Assembly: GCF_041381155.1 (NCBI RefSeq) | Contig: NC_091135.1 | Coordinates: forward strand, 66,119,067 to 66,183,066 | Source: Argopecten irradians | Taxonomy: Eukaryota > Mollusca > Bivalvia > Pectinida > Pectinidae | Reading direction: 5' to 3' | DNA length: 64,000 bases | In this document: positions 39,501-49,086 of the stretch, piece after piece | Numbering within the stretch: the stretch's first letter is position 1 | Layout: each line of letters begins with the position of its first letter | The notes under the pieces: model-generated | What the model was told of the DNA's origin: nothing | Database searches by the model: none | The model's input: only the letters and a program-made list of their open reading frames with translations | Made by a program: the position numbers and the translations under genes

Positions 39501-41743
39501 TATTGTTAATTATTGTTAATCATTCATCACCTGACTTGTGTTGTAATTCTATATAATGTTTAATGTTAATTATTGTTAATCATTAATCACCTGACTTGTG
39601 TTGTAATGTTATATAATGTTTATTGTTAATTATTGTTAATCATTAATCACCTGACTTGTGTTGTAATGTTATATAATGTTTATTGTTAATTATTGTTAAT
39701 CATTAATCACCTGGTTTGTGTTGTAATGCTATCTAATGTTTATTGTTAATTATTGTTTATCATTCATCACCTGACTTGCGAAAGGTAATGCTGTTTTATT
39801 TTCGAGTTCGATTGAATTTTGATCTAGAAATCGCCGCAAAATTATTCAAATTTCAGATACAGCAATTAATTGACAGATAATTGCTGGTCATTAAACAATC
39901 TTTATAAAATGTATTGTCAATATAGATATCAGACATTTGCAGACTAACTTCATAATACACATTATCTACACAATTCGTCATTTTGGAAGTCCCTGTTATA
40001 AAGTTCCTGAGAATAGACCACGAAAACCGTCCAGTCATGTGTGTAATAACACTATTTTGACGTCACATGTAGTTTTGACGTCATATTCTATATCTGACGT
40101 CGCATTATTCTTTCATTAGACGGAAACATCACATCCGAGCCAGATTTTTACTGTTTGATATAGAATTTTTACTATATTTCTATTATTAAAAGTTATGTGA
40201 TAAATAGAATCATACACTCGTGATTATGCGATATGAAATTTATCAAACTCGTTAGATAATTTGATATGCCACGAGCCTTTCGTGGCATATCAAATTATTG
40301 AACTCGTTTTGTATATTTCATATCACATAACCACTCATGTAAGATCCTCTATTTTAAATATGATTAAATTTTTATGATGGAACATTAATTTTGACGGTGA
40401 TTAATTGTTGTGTCTACGTTGTTGTAAGTGACGTCATAATGGTTATGCTTTAGATGTCTATTGCATCACTATCAATTCCACTTCAGTTTGTTTATTATTT
40501 AACGTGACGCTACCCAAATTGTAAAGTTGACAAACGAATGTAAATATTTACTAATAAAATTCATAACTTTCTTTCCTGTATGATTTTCATATTACAGATT
40601 TCTGTGGTATGTCTGTAATTCTACGGGTTATACAAGCCTAACATAAGTTTGTGGCAATGTTTAAATGAATCATAAACTTACACGAGGAGAGGAAGATGTT
40701 CTCGCCGACATACCAGAACGACGACCCAGAGGATCTCTCGCCATTGTGGCCCCAGATACATTTGTCAGCATAGTCCTGGGCAATGGTTGCCAATTCGTCA
40801 CTCCATTTCTGTAAAATGTATTAACACATTCCGTGTTAGAACAAAAGCAATTTGATCAACGTTAAGTAACCGTCATTCAAACATGGTATATCATCGTCAA
40901 TAACCAGTGTGTGTAGTTATCTCTTAATAACATAACAAAGCAAATTTCGTCAAAGCAGCTACATGTATCAACAGCAACAGACTGTTATACTTCATGAGTA
41001 TACATTTCTAAACGTTATCGTGTTTTATATGGATATACATAACATAGACTCTATTTGTTTACGGTGGGTTTAGTGCAGAAATTGGAAGAAATAAAACCGC
41101 AAACAAAATCTTCTGCGATTATGTGTCATAAGGATGAGCTGAATAACAGCTTTAGAATGCATCTAGCATTTTCATCTCATACGTTTAAGAGGCAGAGGTT
41201 ATATATACGCCTAATCAAAACCCATGATAATGTTTTACCAAAGGCATCAAACTAATAATAATAATAATATACCATTATCACTTACATTGGAGCTCTTTTT
41301 AAACAATTTTTACATTGAGCAATGGATACAAACGGAACTAAAGGAAAAAATAGTTCTCAGAGGCATACGTGTTGACCGAAAATAAAATAGCACTTATTAG
41401 TCTTTTCCTAGTTACTTAACAAATATAGACAAAGTTACATGCGCGTATGAATCTATACCCTATAAAAAAAAATGACAGAAACAAATAAAGAAATTACCAT
41501 TTTCAGCATGTTGGATGCACTGGGCTCGACATTTGATCTGACGTCATTGTGGTAGCCCAAGATGTCGTCTTTTTCTGCCTCAGTCAAACCATTCTTATCG
41601 GTCGATTTCCTGTCCACGAGCAGCTCCCCTCCAAGCTGAAATGATTCTTCAAGCTCCTTCTCCAATTCTCTCAGTACGATACCGTCGGGAGCAGACGACG
41701 CCGCCGCTAAGAGAACACATACAAGGAATAAAGAGATCTGCAT
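33567..41743 (-). CDS. CAP-2: secreted CAP-domain (CRISP/antigen 5/PR-1) protein
   Basis: Five exons: 41743-41498, 40808-40682, 34954-34854, 34159-34050, 33660-33567, all GT-AG, phases 0,1,0,2; 225 aa. Signal peptide MQISLFLVCVLLAAASSA, then an acidic stretch (RELEKELEES) before the CAP domain. The CAP tetrad is complete: His65 (GYHND), Glu118 (VGENIF), Glu138 (WASEESDY) and His155 (GHYTQ). Then VAWASSEYLGCGAKKC, IVVCNYGNGGNFRGYRPY, and a four-Cys tail CSQCPSGTTCENGLC that resembles the start of a CRISP hinge; no ion-channel-regulator domain follows. An extracellular protein, function unknown. The stop TAA is followed four bases later by a consensus donor (ACTG|GTAAGT), at the place where CAP-3 splices to a further coding exon. 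Intron 2 (34955-40681) is mostly 60-bp satellite. Confidence 0.92.
35150..39779. repeat. 60-bp tandem satellite, about 77 copies, inside CAP-2 intron 2
   Basis: The unit contains TTGTTAATCATTCATCACCT followed by GGTTTGTG or GACTTGTG, then TTGTAATTCTATATAATG or TTGTAATGTTATATAATG, then TTTATTGTTAATTA or TTTAATGTTAATTA. Three independent two-state positions give a mosaic of monomer types. A few units are shortened or lengthened (about 35330, 35985, 37070, 37300, 37725). About 80% AT, non-coding, and it would be transcribed as part of the CAP-2 intron. Confidence 0.98.
40203..40356. mobile_element. palindromic MITE-like element in CAP-2 intron 2
   Basis: An almost complete palindrome centred near 40278: GATATGCCACGAG (40263-40275) pairs with CGTGGCATATC (40281-40291). 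The arms extend outward through TAATTTGATATG, ACTCGTT and ATATGAAAT to about 40203 and 40356. No coding capacity. Confidence 0.7.
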
Positions 41744-41792
41744 AGTTATGGTAGGACTCGGAAATCTACTGGTTCACATCAGTGTTTTTCCT

Positions 41793-41801
41793 GTTTATAT
41801 A
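41793..41801 (-). promoter_or_regulatory. TATA box of CAP-2
   Basis: TATATAAAC on the minus strand, 50 bases upstream of the ATG at 41743, in a position equivalent to the CAP-1 and CAP-3 TATA elements. Confidence 0.6.
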
Positions 41802-44666
41802 CTGAACTCTGTTGGTTTTTCGCAAGGTTTAATAAAGTTTGAAGAATCTAAACAACATTTGCTCTGCCTCGTAGGATATTATTCGATAATTTGAATTTTC
41901 AATTATGTTTATTTTTCCGAAGTTTTGATATTGGTATGTGACATGTTTGATTCTTTGATCTGTAATCGTCTAATTTCGTTTAAAATCACATTTATAAACA
42001 TTTAAGGTGTACTGTTTCCTTTCCTTTTGTTAATCCAATTAACTGTCCGGCATTTGATATGTTAAGATTGATTTGTAAATAATCCTACATATTGGCAATA
42101 CGTCATGCGCATTTCCAAAGTGTTTGGTGTATACATCGTTTAGCTGACACGTCTTAAAAAATACACCCATTTTGTCAATAGACTTTATCTGATATCTGGA
42201 GTTGTATTTTACTTAAGGTATCAATCAAGTTTTCCGTGTTATATTACATTTTTCCCATTTGTTGCATTAATTTTGAATTATTGATATTTTCTCATTTTTT
42301 TAATTTAATATTTGCTAGAGTGTGAAATAAAGTCTGAAAGTTAAATATAATGCTTGGTTTTTTTCTTTCCAGAGTCTTTAGGTCACCACAGACAAATTAA
42401 GGTGGGTCAAAAAATGACAACATCTTCAAAAATCTTCTCAACACACAGATTAGATGGAATCAACTAATGTACATAGATTGAAAGGTGTTAAGGCTGTTTA
42501 CAAAAATTGTAAATTTAATGGTCTTCGGATCTCATATGTTCCCCGGAAGAGGGGTCAAATTTACTATATTTTATATCCTGGGAAACATATTTGTGATCCT
42601 TATTTATTTAATTTCTATAGAAAAATGATTTGAACTTGGTCAGAATTATTAACGTGTTATATCATTCAACGTAATGTCTAGATTGATACTGGCTTATCCC
42701 AAGAAGTCAAAATGACTAAAATTCTGATTTTTTACATGAATACTTCCCATTGATTAAAAGTTTCAATGTATTAGATCACTTCTTTTATGAAATAGTCTCC
42801 ATTTTTTATTTTACCAAAGGTTTATAGCTTTTGTAACATTTGGGCCATTTTTGGCTCTATATTAACTCACATGCTCACATTAGGCTTGGTTAGCTGATGA
42901 GCCTGATGGGTGCAAGAGGCAAATATAGTGTTTACACATCTTTCTTACATTTTGTAACAGATCCATCGTTAAGTCCCACTGGGTACGCTCATGACAGTAT
43001 AGATTGATAATGGTACAATAAAACTATAAACTATTTCACATTAAATTGTTTCTCTTTCATTTCTTTTATTTTTAGCACTACTTTTAATACATTTCGTAAG
43101 TAATTATTCTGTTAGAATAGGATTTTCATTTTCCTTATGAATGTTTTTTATATGTATAATAGCTGTTCAAATCTATTTACATAGGCTGGTTTCATATCAG
43201 ACAAATTATTTTCTGCTGCTATCAGAATTAAATACTCCTAAATTTCACATGTATACTGATGACTTTGTAATATGTTAACAATTTCATTATACAGTAATAT
43301 ATAAGATGAATCATAGGTGGTCACTATCTATACACAAAGTACGATAACTCAAAACTCAAGTATTTTGTAATAATATGTAAAATATCGCGTACTAATCTTA
43401 TTCCTATTTTTAGTGTCTCGTAAGTCTGGCTGGACATCATAAATCTTTTTAAAAAATATCATATAGTTCTGTATTATATTGTGATTTTATTGTGTGTTAC
43501 ACTTAATAAAATAATTTTGTATTGTGTAATATTATATTGATATTAAAAATATAGATAAAAACCGAGTAAACCCTTTAATGTTCGGGTCATCAAAGAAAGA
43601 AATGGGTGTCTGATCTATGTTATATTTAGCTCGCTCTTCAAACCTCAATCTATCTAACTAAGGTGTGTTATTACATTATTATTAAAATATCATAACATTC
43701 ATCTTGGCTGTTTTAACGTATGCACGTCACATTCCAAGCTTTCAATAATGAAGTCTTTGATCCATATTAAGGAAAATATCATGACCAATTTTTGTTTGTT
43801 CTCTTTCCGCCTACGTCTTTTAACAAATAAACGTTTATGTATAGGTCCTTGACAGAGCAAACAATGATCAGGGGGAACAACTCTTTATGTATATACAGGT
43901 GTATAATTTAAACAATGCTTGTTTATCCTTATGACGCATGTAAGGGCTGGATCCGAAAACCGTTGACGACTGATTATAAGAATAATATAAGAATATTGGT
44001 CACACGACAGCTCGAAATTAATTACTAATTTCAAATTCAAAATTGCTTAAAGTAACTAGTCGAAATATTAATATAACACTGATAAATGAAATCGAAAGAA
44101 CAACCTTCAACAGATCGTTTTTCAAAGAGAGAATACTCCATTTGCATTTCAATGGTTAGGCTGAGAAGAAACTGCACAAAAGTAAAGCTTGACTTCATTC
44201 TGATTTTCCTTTTGGTATGTTCCAAGCATTTATGTTCAAATATAGTGGTCGAACGTATGGCACTCTCTCGGTTTGGAAGACAGCGATAACCGAGGCAACA
44301 GATTTACTATAACTATTAGAAAATAAAATAATACAATGGAAATGATCATGTATTATCATATTCATTATTTTAAGGCTTTATTACTTTTTATGTCGATAGG
44401 GCGTTAGCCAGACAACTCTTTTTTACGTAGGAAATTAAAAGAGTTGGAATGCATATTTAGTGAATAAGTGAGCAGACAAAGTATCAATGGTTGGTGTTGC
44501 TTTACAGGTTACCGAGATCTAATTGAATAATGATAGTGTATTTAAATTCCAAGTGCTTAAAACTACATAATTATCAAAATAATCTTTTTTGTAAATAAAC
44601 TTGAACTTTGAAACAGTGTCGTTCAAATTATGAATGCATTAAACATTAATTGTAAACAATACTTGG
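41802..44666. other. shared upstream region between divergent CAP-2 and CAP-3
   Basis: About 2.9 kb of AT-rich sequence between two TATA boxes facing apart. No exon, array or repeat partner was recognised; small frames near 44037-44289 lack motifs. It is the only large gap in the window without a clear tandem array or TIR element. Confidence 0.5.
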
Positions 44667-44673
44667 TATAAAA
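44667..44673 (+). promoter_or_regulatory. TATA box of CAP-3
   Basis: TATAAAA 35-41 bases before the ATG at 44708. Confidence 0.65.
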
Positions 44674-44707
44674 TGCGGTTGTTAGAAGCCGTTGTGTTAG
44701 TGTATCA

Positions 44708-47700
44708 ATGTCTATCTTAAAAATGAAGGTGCCGTTTGTAATTGGTTATTGTCTGCTTATCCTAGTTACTGCTGCCCCTCAGGATCAAGTGCTGAAGGAA
44801 CTGGAAGCAGATCTGCAGCAAGCCTTTAAACTGGGGGGTGATCTACACCAGGAAAAGAAAGATGTTGGTTTCACGGGTCTTACAGCAGGTCAAAAGCAGG
44901 ACTTGGTGGACTACCATAATACAGCCAGATCCGAGGTGTCCCCTACAGCGTCCAATATGCTGAAAATGGTAAGCTGCGAGCGCGTGAATATTACAATTAC
45001 AAAATGTTCCTCCCCTAAGTGACGGTAAAATGTAAAGATATAGATTATTGCTATAGATATAATCATTCATGCAAGCTTTAAACTTGTTTTCCAATATCAT
45101 ATATTCTATGTTTTGTATGTAGTTATATCGATATATGAAAAATACTTATAAAATAAATGTGAATATTTTAATAGAGGTTTAAAAATTGCTCAACTTAAAA
45201 AAGACGTTTACGTACTTCCACACTTACGTTTTAGGTTAATAAAACATCACCACTATTTCTATTGATTGCTAATCTCTACATGACATATATTACTGACATT
45301 TGACCATTACAGTCCTGGAGTGACGAGCTTGCTGAAGTGGCCCAGAACTATGCCGAACGTTGTATCTGGTCCCACAACCCTTCCAGGTCTTCCGCGCCAT
45401 CCTTCAGCTATGTAGGCGAGAACCTGTTTCTCACGTCCGGATGTAAGTAAAATGAAGTCAGATAACCAATTCAAAGAATCCATCATAAAAGCTAATGGTT
45501 TTTTTATCATTATTTGTAAACAGTATTGTAGCGTTTTCATTACTTGATCGCTCATATATTTATTTAATGTAAAATTTATGTTTGTGCTACTTTACTAAAA
45601 AAGTTACACGTTATTCTTGGCTAATGATCGATTTTATTAAGATTCATGATAAAAGTAAAAAATAAATGTTTAAAGTTATATGTGCCGTTACTGGGCAAAA
45701 ATTTTGACATGTTATTTTTTCTTCATTAATCTATTGAAAACCACAATGTTTGATGAATTAAGCTGTGAAAGTCATTCAAATGACTTCAGATGCCTTATAA
45801 ATATTAGCTACAACACATACATTATATACTGTAAAGTTGTTGTATTTTATGCGTTATGTATGTTTAGATGTTTAGACAGAAATCACTTTACAATTACTAA
45901 TAACACTGTAAAAATGTTAAATGAAATTGTAGACCACAATTTGGCTTCATGGTCTGACTGTATGTACTCATTTCAATTCACTATAGATGTAAATATTATG
46001 ATTTTTGGCAGTACTGCCAAAAATCATTTTCAGCTCTTATATGTGCTTGTAAAATAAAAACCTATGGATTGAAAGTAGTGTAATGCTCATAATGATGGTT
46101 ACTTTTGGTAATGAATAACATATTAAAAGCTCATCTTGATTCGTGAGTATGAAAAATACGGCACATATAACTTTAAGATATGCCTAGGTCATTAACTTTT
46201 ATCACTCCATGTTTATACAAATAGGGTGTAAGTATTGTCTTTTCCTTTCGTATGAACTTATATCCTAATGACTTCCTTGTCATTAGATCACATTTGCTTT
46301 TAGTTGAGTATTTGTCTTTTTTTCATTTATTTTAAGCATATAACGGAGAGGGTGTCGTCAGGTCGTGGGTTAGTGAGGTGAAGAATTACAACTACTTTAC
46401 TCTCGGCTGCAATGGCGTCTGTGGACACTATACACAGGTAGGTACATGAACACTCTGCACAGGTAGGTCCGTGAACACTGTCCACAGCTAGGTCCGTGAA
46501 CACTATACACAGGATGGTCCGTGAACACAATACACAGGTAGGTCCGTGAACACTATCCACAGAGAGGTACGTGAACACTGTGCACAGCTAGGTCCGTGAA
46601 CACTAAAAAAGGTAGATCCTTGAACACTATACACAGGTAGGTCCGTGAACACTATACACAGATAGGTACGTGAACACTGTGCACAGCTAGGTCCGTAAAC
46701 ACTAAAAAAGTAGATCCTTGAACACTATACACAGGTAGATCCGTGAACTTTATACACAGGTAGATCCGTAACACTGCACAGCTAGGTCCGTGAACACTAT
46801 ACACAGGTTGGTCCGTGAACACTTTACACAGGTAGGTCCGTGAACACTTTACACAGATAGGTACGCGGATTCTATACACAGGTAGGTACGTGGAACACTG
46901 TGCACAGGTTGGTCCGTGAACACTATACACAGGTAGGTCCGTAACACTGTGCAGGCTAGGTCCGTGAACACTATACACAGGTTGGTCCGTGAACACTTTA
47001 CACAGATAGGTACGCGGATTCTAACACAGGTAGGTACGTGGAACACTGTGCACAGGTTGGTCCGTGAACACTATACACAGGTAAGAACGTGAACACTGTG
47101 CACAGGTTGGTCCGTGAACACTACACACAGGTAGGTACGTGAACACTGTGCACAGGTAGGTTCGTGAACACTGAGCACAGGTAGTGTTATAGAAACAAAA
47201 TTAAATAAAACAACATGGTACACATGTATTAGACGTAGACAGAGGATGAGGTTTCTATCAATCAATGATCTCTTTGATCTTATTGGTTTACTGCTGATTC
47301 CTTTCTACTCTCTAATGTGACAAAAGTATATGTATTGTTTCTTTACAGTGATATATTAATGGTACAGCCTATTGTAATAGCGGTAATTCCCGGTTTGCTA
47401 TCGTAATGTATGTTTGTATTTAAAATCATGAGTTTTATTAATTACACAAACTGCAGTGTAAGCACATTTTATATGTTTTACAAATAATGAGGCTAATGAA
47501 TCATCGTATCATATATTGTATAAATGATTTCTATCTGTTTATGTATGTATGACATGGTTTAGGTGGTGTGGCACGACTCGGAATACGTCGGATGTGGGGC
47601 TGTCAGCTGTAACTCCGTGTCTGGTCTGAATTGGTCCAACTCGATCATCGTCGTATGTAATTACGGAAAGGGGTAGGTCTTTGCAGGTGTCTTTATATAT

Positions 47701-48765
47701 GTAGCTGAGGTCTTAACACACTTATCTGTGAATGTGATGAATATCTAACTTCATATATGAAATGATTTCTGGAAACGTTTCTTGTATATTCTTTTAGCAT
47801 TTTGCTTTATCTGTTTCAAATGTAATGTTTTATTTCATCAGTGTTCTAGGAGCTGTGCGACGTAGGCCAGTTCATGTGTTCTTAAAGTAATGAACCTAGT
47901 ATTACTTTTATTACTCTTGTCATGACTATAGGATATATTCGAGAATTTAAAATATTTGGTTGTCTATGCTGAATTCAATTTAAAATTCCTTATCTTTACC
48001 TTTTTGTTATAGTGGTAATTACCGTGGTCGACAGCCCTACACTCAAGGGAGATCGTGTTCAGCCTGTCCTTCTGGTAAAGTCTGTGAGAACAGGCTGTGT
48101 GCTAACCCAGGAGATACAGGTAAGCAAGTGTTTTAGGTACCTACTATGTTGAACTTATTAAATTGGTTGCAATAATTTTTATTATTATGAATATTTATGA
48201 AATATATTTACAGTATCTCTAACTCGGAGTATTTTTTCTCTATCAAAAGGAGGAGCAGACGATTTAGTACTTCAGTTATAAAAGTTACTAACTTAACACC
48301 ATCGAAAAGTTCCACTTCAGCTTCTAATTTTACATCAAGATAAAAATATGATAAAATAATTAATTGGATCCCGAAAAAACTCCCTGGCACTATGTCCTAT
48401 ATGGAATGCAGTACTGATTGCGCATGCACCGAAAGCAAAATAATTATTTTAAACGAATTTGTTTTGTTAATTAACTTATATGTATACACGATTTGACACC
48501 AATTATTGTTCAAATGATGGGTATCTTGGGGGCAAAAATGAATTCATAACAAAAGCATGTGCATTTCAGGTAAATTAACAAAGCAAATTGAATACAGAAA
48601 TAAAGAAATACATGTGTAAATGATAAGAAGAAACAATGTGTGAAGTTTGCTTTTATTTATGATGTTTACATTTCAAACATATCTCAAAAATGAATTGATT
48701 TCACTGCTCCTACAGGATCGAATGGCAGCAACAGTGACAGTAGCGGGAGTTCCACCTGTAATTAA
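44708..48765 (+). CDS. CAP-3: secreted CAP-domain (CRISP/antigen 5/PR-1) protein
   Basis: Six exons: 44708-44968, 45313-45442, 46337-46437, 47563-47672, 48013-48119, 48716-48765, GT-AG introns, phases 0,1,0,2,1; 252 aa. N-terminal signal peptide (KVPFVIGYCLLILVTAAP), acidic stretch ELEADLQQAF, then a CAP domain with His70 (DYHNTAR), Glu123 (VGENLF), Glu144 (WVSEVKNY) and His161 (GHYTQ), all four conserved. VVWHDSEYVGCG and IVVCNYGKGGNYRGRQPY follow, then the four-Cys tail CSACPSGKVCENRLC. Unlike CAP-2 it continues into a Gly/Ser/Asn-rich last exon ending in SSTCN. An in-frame Met at codon 6 could also start the signal peptide. Introns 2, 3 and 5 carry, respectively, repeat E, a donor-site minisatellite and repeat C. 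Extracellular; function unknown. Confidence 0.92.
45690..46060 (+). repeat. dispersed repeat E, copy 1, with a perfect 30-bp palindrome
   Basis: Pairs inverted with 56385-56715: GTGAAANTCATTCAAATG, GCCTTATAAA, ATTGTAGACCACAA, TTGGCTTCATGGT and the GGCAGTACTGCCAAAAATCAT end are shared. Bases 46000-46029 form a perfect palindrome (arm ATGATTTTTGGCAGT). It lies in CAP-3 intron 2. The 125-codon frame across it is not a protein I recognise and spans the repeat only. Confidence 0.65.
46426..47185 (+). repeat. 25-bp minisatellite derived from the CAP-3 exon 3/donor junction, about 31 units
   Basis: The consensus unit is CACTATACACAGGTAGGTCC followed by GTGAA. The first unit is the end of exon 3 itself (CACTATACACAG, encoding HYTQ) plus the authentic donor GTAGGT. 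Later units keep the junction, many as CAG|GTAGGT or CAG|GTTGGT, and one near 47078-47086 as CAG|GTAAGA. Others vary (CAGCTAGG, CAGATAGG, AAAAAGGTAG). The unit length is not a multiple of three. Confidence 0.93.
48215..48540 (+). repeat. dispersed repeat C, copy 2, in CAP-3 intron 5
   Basis: Direct-orientation counterpart of 5636-5990 (see shared blocks there). CAP-1 is on the minus strand and CAP-3 on the plus strand, so the element lies in opposite transcriptional orientations in the two genes, and in different introns; it is therefore not inherited through the gene duplication. Confidence 0.65.
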
Positions 48766-48825
48766 TTGTACACTTCTCGGATATGTTTCCGCTTTCCTGT
48801 ATTTCTGCTAGATATACACGCAGAA

Positions 48826-48831
48826 AATAAA
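48826..48831 (+). promoter_or_regulatory. polyadenylation signal of CAP-3
   Basis: AATAAA 61 bases after the stop codon. About 120 bases further on, the minus strand shows AATAAA (48957-48962) for the convergent lipocalin gene. Confidence 0.65.
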
Positions 48832-48956
48832 ACTACCATGCATTGAAAATTGTTTGTTGTTATATAGAATTGCTTGATCATAGATTTCAAGATATATGTT
48901 TATTTCTAGATTATACTATACGCGAAAAAATAATCTAGTTTTTTTTCTATTTCTTT

Positions 48957-48962
48957 TTTATT
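48957..48962 (-). promoter_or_regulatory. polyadenylation signal candidate of the lipocalin gene
   Basis: AATAAA on the minus strand about 125 bases past the stop at 49087. The convergent transcripts would end about 100 bases apart. Confidence 0.5.
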
Positions 48963-49086
48963 ATTATTCTAATGGAGTGGAGTAGTTACATATTTAAAAG
49001 TATTCTCTGGTCTGTCAATTTCTACGTAGCAGCAGTTTAAATATACACATTGTAGATATAATATTAAAACGGAAACCCTCAAATTA

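Noticed and set aside
1..39779. CRISPR array
   Set aside because: Repeats are contiguous tandem units with no unique spacers, in a eukaryotic sequence.
45680..46057. 125-codon plus-strand frame in CAP-3 intron 2
   Set aside because: Coincides with dispersed repeat E, whose other copy (56385-56715) does not keep the frame; no motif recognised.
46327..47265. Minus-strand frames with repeated YSVHGPTC peptides
   Set aside because: Antisense translations of the 25-bp donor minisatellite.
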